Assembly: GCA_028829895.1 (NCBI GenBank)
Contig: CM054181.1
Location: 100,614,360 to 100,678,359, forward strand
Direction: 5' to 3'
Source of the DNA: Sinotaia quadrata
Taxonomy: Eukaryota; Mollusca; Gastropoda; Architaenioglossa; Viviparidae
DNA: 64,000 nt
Below are positions 1-11,732 of the stretch, piece by piece (position 1 is the first letter of the stretch; every line of letters starts with the position of its first letter). The notes beneath the pieces are model-generated. The model was not told the DNA's origin and ran no database searches. It saw nothing but the letters and a program-made list of their open reading frames with translations. The translations under genes and the position numbers were made by a program.

Positions 1-146
1 GTAAGCATAACTTAGAGTGTAGACGTAACTGCCCTCCGAGTAAGCATAACTTAGAGTGCAGACGTAACTGCCCTCCGAGTAAGCATAACTTAGAGTGCAG
101 AGGTAATTGCCCTCCGAGTAAGCATAACTTAGAGTGCAGAGGTAAC
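1..146. repeat. 39-bp minisatellite, 4 copies
   Basis: Units start at 1, 40, 79 and 118, each opening with GTAAGCATAACTTAGAGTG. The window starts inside or at the edge of the array, so its left border is unknown. Confidence 0.9.
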
Positions 147-189
147 AATAAGGTTTTGGGGACACCTGCGAGCTTAGTTCATCAAGGAT

Positions 190-378
190 TGTCTGAACAT
201 AGCAATATAGTTTATTACTGCTTTCAGTTCATCAAAGTCTGAACATAGCAATATAGTTTATTACTGCTTTCAGTTCATCAAAGTCTAACATAGCAATATA
301 GTTTATTACTGCTTTCAGTTCATCAAAGTCTGACATAGCAATATAGTTTATTACTGCTTTCATTTCATCAAAGTCTGA
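190..378. repeat. 45-46-bp minisatellite, 4 copies
   Basis: Units begin near 191, 237, 283 and 328 and share AGCAATATAGTTTATTACTG followed by a TTCATCAAAGTC end. Copies differ by small indels (GTCTGAACAT, GTCTAACAT, GTCTGACAT). Confidence 0.9.
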
Positions 379-414
379 CCACTGTCCTCTGAAAAGTGGC
401 TTAACCCTTTGTTC

Positions 415-690
415 TAAAGGACCTCTCTTAGCATAGGGCCGATTTACAGCGTCATTCTTTGTTTTAAAGGGTCTATGTCTTAGGTGTGCACAGGGCCGAT
501 TTACAGCATCAACTCTTTTTTCTAAAAAGCCTAGATGTCTTAGTTGTGCACAGGGCCGACTTACAGCATCACTCTTTTTTTTCTAAAAGGCCTATATGTC
601 TTAGTTGTGCACAGGACCGACTCACAGCATCACTTCTTGTTCCAAAGGGTCTTAGGACTGCACACGGCCGACTTAATTGTTGCTTCAACT
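415..690. repeat. Degenerate minisatellite of about 58 bp, 4-5 copies
   Basis: GGGCCGA(T/C)TTACAGC recurs near 437, 493, 553 and 613, with a decayed fifth copy near 666. Open frames across it on the plus strand are repeat artefacts. Confidence 0.8.
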
Positions 691-1067
691 GTATGCACTA
701 ACTGTCACTCTAGACTCCGCACTGAATATCACGTTATTAGAACAATGAAATGACACTTTAAGCAAATGCATTTTCATGTTTCGTCATCTCTGTCTGCAAT
801 TGTGTGTGTGTGTGTGAGAGTGCTTATGAGCTTATTAACATATTTTAACAATTAGAATTCTTTTAATGTATGCAAATAAATTCGTAGCGGTTTCTTGCTA
901 TGTGTCGAACACGAAAGAAACATTTCATTGATCTCCCTTGATCTACTTAAGTGCGTCTTTGAGTGACAGTTTCACGGCTAGTGATAAATATAACAGTTCT
1001 GTAAATTTCACTCATCTGTAGACAATTTTTCTTTTCTTTTGTCTCAAGCGCAATATATAAAAATGAA

Positions 1068-1072
1068 TGCGT

Positions 1073-1127
<55 letters not shown>

Positions 1128-1152
1128 TGTGTGTGTGTGAGAGAGAGTGTGT
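1068..1152. repeat. (GT)n microsatellite
   Basis: Long TG run with a few GA interruptions at the right edge. The His/Thr-rich minus-strand open frame here is a by-product. Confidence 0.95.
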
Positions 1153-1666
1153 GTTTAAGAATAAAAACTACACAATCAACAGAGATCTTGCAAAATGTAC
1201 CTTCAGTCACGAGACTAGAATATTAAACTTAAGTTTGTGCTGATGTTTCGAGAAAAATATTTTAATTGTTGAATTCTGCTTTATATTTAAACATTATACG
1301 AACACAGTTTACTAAAGCCATTTCTTATGTCCATATGTTCGATAGGCAGATGGAAAAGACATTTTTAATTACAAGTCATAAGCATTAATTACAAATCAAG
1401 CATGTGCATTATAAAGGCAAGTATTTACTATGTAGTTTTCTCTTTTATCGCATGGTTATGACCCCTGGTTAATTCTAAAATAGATTTTTTTTTATTGTTG
1501 CAGTAATTTTATTATTTTGAAAGTAAGGGAATGTTTTCAAACATTGTAAACACATGTACTGAGAGCCCTCACTCTAAAAGGAAGTAGAAAGTAATTACCT
1601 ACCTTGCTGTATTTCTCGCTACAATAAATGTTGTGCAGTCACACACTTATTACACTATGTAGAACA
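1153..1666. other. AT-rich non-coding stretch
   Basis: No supportable exon, RNA gene or repeat family seen between the GT microsatellite and the next array. Confidence 0.5.
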
Positions 1667-2036
1667 TTTTATGACGTCACTCGTTCCCTACGCTAAGTGG
1701 TAAAATGCTGTGACATCAAACGCTTCTTAAGCTAAGTGGCAAAATATTGTGACGTCAAACGCTCCCTACGCTAAGTGGCAAAATGTAGTGACGTCAAAAG
1801 CTTCATACGCTAAGTCACAAGTGGCAAAATGTTGTGTCGTCAAACGCTCTCAATGCTAAGTGGCAAAATGTTGTGACGTCAAACGTTTCCTACATTAAGT
1901 GGCAAAAAGTTGTAACGTTAAACGCTTGTGACGTCATACGCTAAGTGGGAAGGTGTTTTGACGTCAAACGCTACTTACGCTAAGTGGAAAGATGTTGTGA
2001 CGTCAAACGCTTCCTCAGCTAAGTGGCAAAATCAAA
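1667..2036. repeat. 38-40-bp minisatellite carrying TGACGTCA palindromes
   Basis: About ten degenerate units contain GACGTCAAACGC...CTACGCTAAGTGGCAAAATG. Perfect TGACGTCA occurs at 1672, 1750, 1789, 1874, 1929, 1959 and 1998; other units carry one-base variants. The 8-mer is the full palindromic cAMP-response element recognised by CREB/ATF bZIP factors. Whether it works here is unknown, as no adjacent gene start was identified. Confidence 0.85.
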
Positions 2037-2584
2037 CGTTTTAACTATAGAGCCCTATACGATATAGATATACCTTATAAAACTATGCAAATCAAGATGT
2101 GAAGATACAGTGCTATTTAGCCTTTAAAAAGGCCAAACTTACCTAACACATTCTTACCTACTTATGGGACAAGGTGTTCCAAAATGTCATTTTTGTTGGG
2201 AACCCATGTCGTTTGAGTATATCCTTATATACTGCAAATTTTACTCTCACAAGATACAAGTATTTTATTTGTGATACCATGAACACTTTATTTTGTACCA
2301 TTTCAACTAAAGAAAAGTGTTTTGGCTTTCTCAAGAACTCTAACTTTTAAAATAAACTTTAAGCAGCAATGATGTTTTCCACACTACTGAGTAACTTCAA
2401 GTACAACTCAGAATTTGTTTCTACTAGTCTTTGATTTTGAATGATCTTTCCCTATTAATAGTCTATTTTAATTTTTATCTTAACAAATTTTTAATCATGT
2501 CTACCTTTTTTTCCATGGACTGTCCTGCCGTTAGATATAAGTGACACTGTTGACTCCGTGTAAAAGAACAAGCAAACAAACTTG
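2037..2584. other. AT-rich non-coding stretch
   Basis: Nothing supportable. A single stray copy of the next array's motif (CTATAGAGCCCTATACGA) sits near 2045. Confidence 0.5.
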
Positions 2585-3072
2585 AGCTTTAAAAACCTAT
2601 AAAAGTCAAAATTTCAGCTCTAGAGCCCTATAAAAGTCAACATTTCAGCTCTAGAGCCCTAAAACAATCAACATTTTAGCTCTACAGCCCTATACAATCA
2701 ACATTTCAGCTCTAGAGCCCTATACCATCAAACACTCAAGCTATAGAACCACATACGACCAAACACTTCAGCTATAAAGCCCTATGCACTCAAACATTTC
2801 AGCTATAGAGACCTAGACAATTAAATACTTTAGCTATACAGCCCTTGACGAATAAACAGTTTAGCTATGCAGCTCTTGACGAATAAACAGTTTAGCTATG
2901 CAGTCCTTGACGAATAAACAGTTTAACTACGCAGCCCTTGACGAATAAACAGTTTAGCTATACAGCCCTTGACGAATAAACAGTTTAGCAATGCAGCCCT
3001 TGACGAATAAACAGTTTAGCTATACATCCATTGATGAATAAACAGTTCAGCTTTACAGCCTTTGACGAATGA
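2585..3072. repeat. About 31-bp minisatellite in two subfamilies
   Basis: The left half (2585-2825) has units with TCAACATTTCAGCTCTAGAG plus CCCTATA. The right half (2825-3072) has about eight units with CAGCCCTTGACGAATAAACA plus GTTTAGCTATG. The shared AGCTnTAnAGCCC core suggests one array that split into two sequence variants. Confidence 0.85.
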
Positions 3073-3252
3073 TCAATGTGAGCTGTTAATCTGAACAAGA
3101 TAGACTGAAGTCAAGGTGAATCAATATATATGATCAAAAAGGAGTGATTTCTTGGTCAATGTGAGCTGCTAATTTGAACAAGATGGATTGAAGTCATGAT
3201 GAAAGTGAACCAATAAATATGATCAAAATGGAGTGCTTTCTTGGTCAGAGTG
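3073..3252. repeat. Imperfect tandem duplication of about 90 bp
   Basis: Two copies share GTGAGCTG(T/C)TAAT(C/T)TGAACAAGAT and TATGATCAAAA.GGAGTG...TTCTTGGTCA. A third copy fades after 3245. Confidence 0.75.
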
Positions 3253-3569
3253 AATTTATTATAATTCGAGGTAGTTTAAATGGGTTTAGTCTAGTTCTTT
3301 TTGCGCTGATGACAAACATTTGTTTGTTCTTGATTTGACAGGCGATTCAAACTGTTACACCCACCACACAAACGAGTGCAGCCATTAGATTACAACCCTA
3401 TACTTGCACGCTGTACCCTCTCCGTTGATCGATGACATTACAGGCTTAAACACTGCAGTGACACTCGGTACATCGTGTTTCCGTGACGGATTTGCGATGT
3501 CAATCAAGCGAGGCAGATATGTGACGTGACAATGGAGAGACCCACTGACGGATTGTCAGAAAGTTTCTA

Positions 3570-4050
3570 TGCATGGAAAACGCATTTGTCTTTGTTGTTG
3601 TTTGCTGTCTTTTCGTTGTTGCCAGTTCTTGTGTTTTTTCATTGTTGTCTTTATGTTATTCGAAGTTTGATTGGGATTTTTTGGTATTTCTTTTCTTTCG
3701 TGGGTTTTGCTGTCTTTTAGTTATGTTTGTTTTTTGTTTCATTCGTTTCGTGGTTGTTATGTTTTGTTATCTTTTTAGTAGTCGATGTTTGATTGTACGT
3801 TGTTGATTCTTTTGTTTCGTGATTATTGTTGTCTTTTTGATACTGTTAATGTTGTATTTGTACTTTTGTTATTTGGTTGTCGTTTAGTTATTTTTGTTCT
3901 TTTATTACTCTTGATGTTTTATTGTACATTTTTATTTTTGTGTTATTTTTAAAGCCTTTTAAAAATTATTTTTGGCGTCTAATCTAAATTCCTTTTTTAA
4001 GGTGGAGGACTGTCTTTTTATTTTTTTTTGTGTGTGTTTAAATTTATTTC
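3570..4050. other. Strand-asymmetric T/G-rich tract
   Basis: About 480 bp in which the plus strand is dominated by T and G (TTTTGTT, GTTGTT, TTTGTTTCG) and poor in A and C. It is not a clean simple repeat. The two overlapping plus-strand open frames here (3526-3806) encode only low-complexity Phe/Val/Leu/Cys strings and are not credible genes. Confidence 0.6.
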
Positions 4051-4439
4051 AATTAATGTCGTGAGAGCTCAAATATGAGCAAGGGAAAAAATATAAAATT
4101 AAAACAGTCTTGCAGATCTTTATGACTGCAACGTGACGTGTACACTTCTTGCCCAGTGTGTAGGTGTTGTTAACAGACAAGAATTGTTTAGATGTCATAG
4201 CAACCCACTCCAGCCAAGAAGAAAACTGCACGAAGTTTTAAGTTCAGTTTAGCAGCATATTAATATTAAATCGTGTCCTTCGTGGAGGTGTCTGAAAGTG
4301 TTCATTCTTCAAGTGAGTGCACTGTGAGTCATCAGGCGGCGCTTATGCAAGCGCAGAGATGAATGAAGCAATAAAGGTGGGGCAACTGTACAGTCAATCT
4401 GTTAAGTGGTTAATAAGCAGATGTACGGGATGTAGAATG
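4051..4439. other. Non-coding stretch
   Basis: No exon, RNA or repeat supported between the T/G tract and the 29-bp array. Confidence 0.4.
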
Positions 4440-5415
4440 TTAACCCTTCAAAAAGCAAAGAGAAAGCTAAGAGAAAGGGTTAATGCGTAAGCGAAAAAAA
4501 AAAGAGTTAATGTGTGAGTAAGCTAAGAGAAAGATTTAGTGCGTAACGAAAAGAAAGAATTATGTTTGAGTAAGCGAACAAAGAGTTATGCGTGAGTAAG
4601 CGAAAAGAAAGAATTAGTACGTGAGTAAGCGAAAAAGGTTTAAGCGTGAGTAAGCGATTAAAAAGAGTTAATGTGTGAGTAAGCAAAAAGAAAGAGTTAA
4701 CGCATGAGTAAGTGAAAAGAAATAGTTAGAGCGTCAGTAAGCAAAGGGAAAGAGTTGATGTGTGAGTAAGTGAAGGGAAAGAGTTAATCCTTGAGTAAGC
4801 GAAGAGAAAGAGTTAATACATGAGTAAGTAAAGAGAAAGAGTTAAATTGTCAGTAAGCAAAAGAAAGAGCTAATGCGTGAGTAGACAAAGATAATTAGTT
4901 AATGCTTAATAAGAGAAGAGAAAGAGTTAATGTGTGAGTTAGCGAAAAGACAGAGTTAATGTGTACTTTAGCAAAAAGAAAGAGTTAATGTATGTGTAAG
5001 CGAAGAGAAAGAGTCAATGTGTGCATAAGCGAAGAAAAAGAGTTAATGCGTAAGTCAAAAGAAAGTGTTAATGCGTGAGCAGACGAAAGCAAAGAGTTAA
5101 TGCGTGAGTAAGCGAAAAGAAAGAGTTAATGCGTGAGTAAACGAAAGGAAGGGGTTTTAACGCGTGACTAAGCGAAGAGAAAGAGTTAATGTGAGAGTAA
5201 GCGAAGAGAAAGAGTTAATGTGAGAGTAAGCGAAGAGAAAGAGTTAATGTGAGAGTAAGCGAAGAGAAAGAGTTAATGTGAGAGTAAGCAAAGAGAAAGA
5301 GTTAATGTGAGAGTAAGCGAAGAGAAAGAGTTAATGTGAGAGTAAGCGAAGAGAAAGAGTTAATGCGAGAGTAAGCGAAGAGAAAGAGTTAATGTGAGAG
5401 TAAGCGAAAAGAAAA
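4440..5415. repeat. 29-bp minisatellite, about 33 copies
   Basis: The unit contains GTAAGCGAAGAGAAAGAGTT plus AATGTGAGA. It is degenerate on the left and nearly identical on the right (about 5180-5400), where seven or more consecutive units match. The plus strand is strongly purine-rich. This is one of the largest arrays of the window. Confidence 0.95.
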
Positions 5416-5908
5416 CGCAAAGTAGTACTTTGATGGCAGAGTCCATTCAACCTGTCCTGTTAAAGGAACTTGCATGAGAAATCAAAATGTAGATCAAATT
5501 TTGAAATGAAAAAGCAATTTTGAAATTGTAAATTCAGATCAAATATTTAAATGAAAAATCAATTCTATGATGTCATAAAATTTACTTTTTGTTTTAGTGG
5601 AAAGTGGAAAACTGAAATCTTTTAGTAAACTGGATTATAGTTATTCTGAAGAAGAGAGAATAAACAACTAAGAAAATGTGTATATTAATAGTTAAATGTT
5701 TACTATTATAATTATAAACTGGATTAAAGTTATTCTTAATTTAGGGGAAGTTAGTTCAGACAAACGTGTATTACTAATTAGCTGATTGCCTTTAAAATTA
5801 TTTTTTAAAATTGATTTAACACATCTTTGATTGTAATTTTGTAATATCTGTTTAAACATTATGTTAATAATGAATAAATGAGACATTTCTGCTCTTTTCG
5901 AAGATAAT
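5416..5908. other. AT-rich non-coding stretch
   Basis: Two short direct repeats (AAATCAA...TTTGAAATGAAAAA near 5480-5570; AACTGGATTA..AGTTATTCT near 5628 and 5716). No gene supported. Confidence 0.4.

Positions 5909-5951
<43 letters not shown>
5909..5951. repeat. (AG)n microsatellite
   Basis: Uninterrupted GA run of about 20 units. Confidence 0.95.
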
Positions 5952-5955
<4 letters not shown>

Positions 5956-6231
5956 TTTAGTATTTATTAGACGGATTATAGCATATTGTTTATTAATTAA
6001 CTTGTGTGTCTAAGTGTACTTTGAGTCTTTATTTGCTGTTAATAAATAGAAAATCGGAATAAGTAGAGAACTTTACTGTATGAGCAAGTCATTCATTCTA
6101 AACAGTTGATATTTTGGAAACAGTCTGTGTTTTACAGCATAAAGAAACCATTCTAGCAGTGTGTAGCGGAGTAAATTTGCCTATCCCTATTTCTTTTTTT
6201 AATAATTATATCATTGTTGCCAATGTTAACA

Positions 6232-7083
6232 TGACCCGACCTTGGGCACTGCATATGATGATATTTTTGGAGTAAACAACTCAGGAGAATGTGCTGGAAT
6301 TTGCTGATGTAATCTAAACAGGTCTTATGTTAATGAGTAGTTTTTATTATCCAATGGTTAAGATTTACAAAGAACGAGACCAGCCAATGGGCTGAGATCA
6401 AAGTTTAACTGTTGAAAGGAATTGTATTTTCTAATCACTTTGAATTTTGGTTTGGCAGAAGTCAAGTCAAGAGTTAACTGATTGATTGAGAGAGAAATGG
6501 ACTTAGAAATATTTTGTGTATTTTGGTATTGATATATGCGTCTTGTGAATTTTGTGAGTAGACTATTACTTCTGCAATTGTGAATTAGGATGCTTGTATG
6601 TTATATGTTACACATATGATATTGTTTCTAGTGAACACATTCATAAAACTAATATGCTTATTTATTATGCAGTATGCTTGAATCGGGCTAATAAATACTG
6701 TTACAGAAAACTGTAAGTTGAGACTTGAATGTAAGAAAGAATGGAGTTAGAGATGAATAAACTGGAAAACATAGCATTGCCACCTGATTATATTTTACAG
6801 GGAAGAAGCAGCCTTCTGTTAAATTCAAGAATCTCCAGAATTTCTAGAATTTCCTGGTTTATTGATTTATGAACTGCTACGACCGTGGTAGATTCGGGGA
6901 GACTCTTAACTCAGTGTGTAAGTGTAATGATACACTGAACTTTGTTGATGTATGGTGGCAAAGTATGCTTGACTACATTCTGGAATTTCTGGTACAAGGA
7001 AGTTACTGGAAATTGCTACATTGTTGTTCTGCTTAAGGGAACTAATATGGTGAAGGAGCGCCCAGATTAGTCTCGAGAGAACA
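6232..7083 (+). mobile_element. Dispersed repeat family, copy A (5' and middle parts)
   Basis: Starts TGACCCGACCTTGGGCACTG. The first ~490 bp match 52761-53275 in the same orientation, including ACGAGACCAGCCAATGGGCT and TTTTCTAATCACTTTGAATT. The next ~360 bp (from about 6720) match 41101-40780 in the opposite orientation, ending at CCCAGATTAGTCTCGAGAGA. The 3' part present in the other copies is missing. No coding frame survives, so the class is unknown; a non-autonomous transposon is the simplest reading. Confidence 0.75.
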
Positions 7084-7247
7084 AATGAGAATATTTTTTA
7101 CAAAGTGTAGAATTTCATTCCAAAATAACCCTCAAGTCATTGTCTTTAAAGACTCCTCCTATAATAGTAAGAGGCCATTTTCTAATTTCAGGAAAAATGA
7201 CAAACAGCAGTATGTTTTCTAAAAAATGAATTAGCAATTGGACTGTT
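7084..7247. other. Non-coding spacer
   Basis: Sequence to the right of the truncated dispersed element; nothing recognised. Confidence 0.3.
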
Positions 7248-7248
7248 T

Positions 7249-7290
<42 letters not shown>

Positions 7291-7332
7291 GATGACGACG
7301 ACAACAACGATGATGATGATGATGATGATGAT
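7248..7332. repeat. (AAT)n/(GAT)n compound trinucleotide microsatellite
   Basis: AATAATAAT passes into GATGATGAC, ACGACAAC and then GATGATGAT. Confidence 0.95.
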
Positions 7333-8389
7333 CAAGAGAAGTAAAGTGAGATTATATTTTTTAAAACAATTTATTATGCATTGAATGTATATCAAATATG
7401 AGCATGGGAAAAAAATAGTAAAATGAATCACCCACATGACAAAATTAATCATCTGCTCGACCAAAGTAATCATTCACTAGACATAATTAATCATCCACAT
7501 GACAACATGTTAGCTAGTTTCACTTTAAATGGCATCGTTGAGTGTGGTCATGAAGCCTAAATGCAGAGGTTATATTTCTGAGCATTTCTGTTATTTGAGC
7601 AATAGAAAAGAACATTTTATGTACAAGAAATACAGTAATAGCATGATGTCAAATACAGTGACTGTGCATAAATACACATTCAACCTAGTGATATACTTCC
7701 AAAGATAAATCTCTATAGCTAAAACTCTAATATAAATTAATAATGAAGACACTCTAATAATTAATATATATAATGTATTTTGCCTTCTTACTTTTCACAA
7801 ATGCGCTGACTAAAAACTATTAGTGATGAAATTTAAATTCTAACAATTTCGTCATGTAACCTATCATTGTTTTGAAACACCTTTAATGGCGTGATATAAA
7901 CAATAACGATTAAGTTTAATGTCTGTAAACTAATACTGATATGATTTTAATTATTTTACTAGACTAACTAGAGGTTTCGTTGTGCAACACTCTTTAACAA
8001 TATATAGACACGACAGTGATATGATAATAGCAAAATATAAACAATTAAGAGATCGTGTGTTTAAATTACCTGTACAAATATCACAAATAATATACAATAT
8101 ATGTATATTACTATGCAGTTATCTCCCCTTAGAGCGTCACTGAAAGAAAGTAGTGACGTATTAAATAGAAAACGAATGACGTCATATGAAGACATGGCAA
8201 CATTGCAATTGAGACTTGTTTGAAAATACCCTGTGCAGTTATCATTCATGTAGCCTATACAAAGACAAAAACTAGTCTTTCAAAAAGAATAACAATTATA
8301 AATCGAATTGTAAATTTAAAAAGAAAATAGCAAAAGTGAAAAGATTTAAATAAAAGCCGCATTTAGTCATGAGTCAGAGTAGCTGCATA
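7333..8389. other. AT-rich non-coding stretch
   Basis: No supportable gene. A short run of three related motifs (AATTAATCATC/AAAGTAATCATTC with ACATGAC) near 7425-7505 is a small decayed tandem repeat. Confidence 0.4.
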
Positions 8390-9070
8390 AGTCCACTCCA
8401 TCTGACCAGCAAACGTAACATGATTACTCCATCAATCAAGTAACCTTAAGACAATTGCTTCATCATTCTACCAAACGTAACATGATTACTCCATCATTCA
8501 AGTAAACGTAAGACAATTACTCCATCATTCAAACGAACATAACGTAATTCATCATTCAACCAAACATAACGTGATTACTCCATCATTCAAGCAAACGTAA
8601 GGTAATTACATAATGAGTCAAATAAACGTAAGGTAATTACTTCATCATTCAAACAAACATAACGTGATTACTTCATCATTCAAGCAAACGTAAGGTAATT
8701 ATTTAATAATTTTTCAAGCAAACGTAATGTGATTAATTTATCAGCCAAGCAAACACAACGTGACATTAGAATCTATCCACTCAATCAAGCAAACACGTGA
8801 CATTAGTGCTCATCAGTCACTCAAGCAAGCATGACGTGTCATTAGAACCCATCCACTCACTCAAGCAAAAATAACGTGAAATCATAATCTATCCACTCAC
8901 TCAAGCAAACGAAAAACGTTATATTAGCATTCATCCACTCAAACAAACACAACGTAACATTAGAATCTATCAACTTATGGAAGCAAATATAATGTGACAT
9001 TAGAACCCATCTCTGACTCAAACATGACGTGACTACAAGAAACAACCATCTACCTCCAGCAAATATTACA
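8390..9070. repeat. 36-40-bp degenerate minisatellite, about 17 copies
   Basis: The core TCAAGCAAACGTAA.GT.ATTACTCCATCAT recurs. It drifts to the right into CACTCAAGCAAACACAACGT with GACATTAGAATCTATCCACTC. The weak minus-strand frame across 8857-9108 comes from the repeat. Confidence 0.85.
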
Positions 9071-10359
9071 CACTGATAGATTCCATCACTTAGAAAAAAA
9101 CAAAACATATCTGCTAGAAAAGTCTCCTTAAATAAGCATTTATATCAATATTATAGTCAATATTTAATCAAAAGTAAAGCTGTTACGACTGGGGATTTAT
9201 TTTGTGTGCTATTTATTAATATAAAGCAAAAGTAAATATTTTTCCTTAATAAAACACGTTTTTCTCGCATAAAATAAAATACCTTTAAAAGTCTTTGTCA
9301 TGTTTATCTAAGGGAACCTGCTTGAAAACTTCTCTACACAAGATGTTTCAGATCATCCCGGTACAGCAAGGAACGACCACTGTTCGGCACAGAGTTGTCT
9401 ACCTTTACTGAACGACTTACGCTTGATATCGACGTCAGCAAAACTTTCCAAGATATAATAAATATGATATGTCTCACTTTTTGCCTGAAACAGGAAGTGT
9501 TCTTGGCAATGGGTCCGTGACGTCATCACTCCTAGATGTTGAATTTGATAAGCAGTCGTTGTCTGCCTTTACTGTGTACTACGTGCTGCGTGACAAATTC
9601 ATTTCCAAGGTCAAAAGTTCAAATACCTGACCTCTTAATTGACCTCTAGATGATAATTTCAGTGCGAAAACTATAGAACTTGTATACTAGGAACATTCTT
9701 CGATGTGTATTACTCGTGAGTGAAAAACAATAAAACAGCAACAAAAAACAAGAAATATTGCTTAGCAACGTAAATTGCTTAAACAAATCTATTGGAACTG
9801 CGAAAGATATATATTTTTTTACTTCTGGTGTAAAAGTTGTTTAAAAGTAAATACATTTTAGTTTTAGCAAGTCAAAATGACAGTTTACATTTTGTAAACA
9901 CAGGTATCTTTGAAAGTGGAAAATATTTTCGTTTCTACAAGTCAGGACTACTACTGAACTGAGCAGACAACCTTACGACACCAGGGCCGATTACTCCTTT
10001 GCCACATTGATTTCGTTAAGCCATCAAGTTCCACTACCTTTTGTTTCCTCCACCGACGAGTGATAAAATGTCGGTACAATAAAACACTCCAGTAGAGGCT
10101 TGTATCACGTCACATCACGTCACATCACGCACCTCACGACGCCGTGACGCACGCTTTCAAAGTGAATGTTGTCAAGGACTCAAGAGAGATTATGCGAAAT
10201 GACATGTGAATCGTCAACACTAGCTCATCACGATCATGTTGAGGGGAAAGGGGAGACTAGGGGAGGAGGTTGCCTCACTTTCTGATGAGTTCTCGACGGA
10301 ATGTATGCAGTAAATTTTCTTCACAGCCTAAAAGGAAAATACAAGTGATTCTGCTGAGT
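9071..10359. other. Non-coding stretch, locally GC-richer
   Basis: No exon supported. A short ATCACGTCAC repeat lies at about 10107-10140, and the sequence around 9960-10250 is less AT-rich than its surroundings, but no open frame with splice borders stands out. Confidence 0.4.
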
Positions 10360-10740
10360 TTAAAGTCATGCGTTCAGACGGATTTGGGATAAGGGGGTTT
10401 TAAGTCAAAGACTTATGAAAGACTTGGGATGATGGGTGTTTTAAGTAATGGACTATGAAGAAATTGAGATGAAGGTTATGTTTTGTAGTCATGAACTTCC
10501 GACGGAGCTGGGATGAGAGTACGTTTCTAAAGGCATGACCCGCAGACCGGTTGGAATGAGAGTACGTTTTCTAAGGTCATGACCCGCAGACCGGTTGGGA
10601 TGAGAGTACGTTTTCTAAAGTCATGACCCGCAGACCGGTTGGGATGAGAATACGTTTTCTAAAGTCATGACCCGCAGACCGGTTGAGATGAGGGATATTT
10701 TTATAAAGTCATGGACTACCGAAGAGGTTGGGATGATGAG
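10360..10740. repeat. 44-bp minisatellite with degenerate flanks
   Basis: Four close copies (about 10510-10690) of ATGAGAGTACGTTTTCTAAA followed by GTCATGACCCGCAGACCGGTTGGG. Decayed copies extend to about 10370 and 10740. Confidence 0.9.
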
Positions 10741-11206
10741 TATGGTCCTGCTCCTCGTCGCTGATGAGGATGGATATTAGTGTGTCTGATATTTTTGAAA
10801 GTCTTGAGAGAAGCACACTTGTAACGTCCTAACATGATTATATCTCTGCAAAGATTATTTTCATTTACCCTACTTTGAAGGAAGGTGCGAATGCACAGAT
10901 TTAGAGGAAAATGGTGCTATCTCCACCATTCAGTTCTGTAGTCAACACACACATACACAACACACGTACACACACCCACACACAGAGTAAATACTGTCCC
11001 ACTTTAGCAGTGTCTATTATCATTCTTAAAGATATAAAATTGTTCTTAAAATCGATATATCTGAAGAATGGATTGCGGTACGAAATCAGACGAGCGATTT
11101 GACAATGTTCAGCTCTCTGGGATTCCTCATGCATGGCATAATTCCAAAACAGTTTCTTCTTTATGTTGTCTGGAAGTTCGAGTTAACTTCTCGCGGATGC
11201 GTTATA

Positions 11207-11228
11207 TTTATTAGTTACTGTATTTATT
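11207..11228 (-). terminator. Candidate poly(A) signals of the LPMO-like gene
   Basis: Two AATAAA hexamers on the minus strand (TTTATT on plus at 11207-11212 and 11223-11228) lie about 305-325 nt beyond the stop codon at 11532. This would give a 3' UTR of ordinary length. Position and hexamer only; no transcript evidence. Confidence 0.4.
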
Positions 11229-11531
11229 GCAAACTAGTTTATAAGTATGCGATTGAAAACAAACTAATAATGAATTGGTTCAAAGAGAGATTCTGTCCAT
11301 CGAGCCCATACACGTGACTCAATTTTAAGTTTGGTGAATTGTTACTTAGCATAATATTAACACAGATTTGGCACACAATTGTTCGAGAATGAAATATGAT
11401 AACAAATATATCCCACATCTGTCAGCAGTTAATGTCTACGTCTTGTCATGACTGTATTCTTAATTAGCACGTCCTGGATTTGCACGATTTCTATTTAGCT
11501 TAGCAAATCATGGATTGGTACGATCTCTAGT

Positions 11532-11732
11532 TTAGCAAATCATCAGTAAGCACATGTCAGAACACCACTTTCCCGGGCAGAATGTTTTGCACACGCCTTC
11601 AATACTCGGTACCTTGCTCCAGTCTGGCTTGGGCTTGTAACACAGCAGCTTTTGGGTCGTATTGGACGGACTGCCGATGGAAGTGGACGGAACGGTTACT
11701 ATACGATTGAAGACAGACACGTCGATCTGAAT
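11532..11732 (-). CDS. LPMO-like gene, exon 4 (second Cys-rich module, stop)
   Basis: The acceptor is a strong T-rich tract ending TTTGTTTGCAG at 11733. Phase 0, 66 codons plus TAA at 11534-11532. It encodes residues 318-383 with Cys at 348, 365, 369, 374, 378 and 383, and ends one residue after MCLLMI. Confidence 0.85.
   Translation of the reverse strand: MQIDVSVFNRIVTVPSTSIGSPSNTTQKLLCYKPKPDWSKVPSIEGVCKTFCPGKWCSDMCLLMIC

Noticed and set aside
947..1210. His/Thr-rich frames over GT/AC microsatellites (also 38128-38446 and 45450-45708)
   Set aside because: Pure products of dinucleotide repeats.
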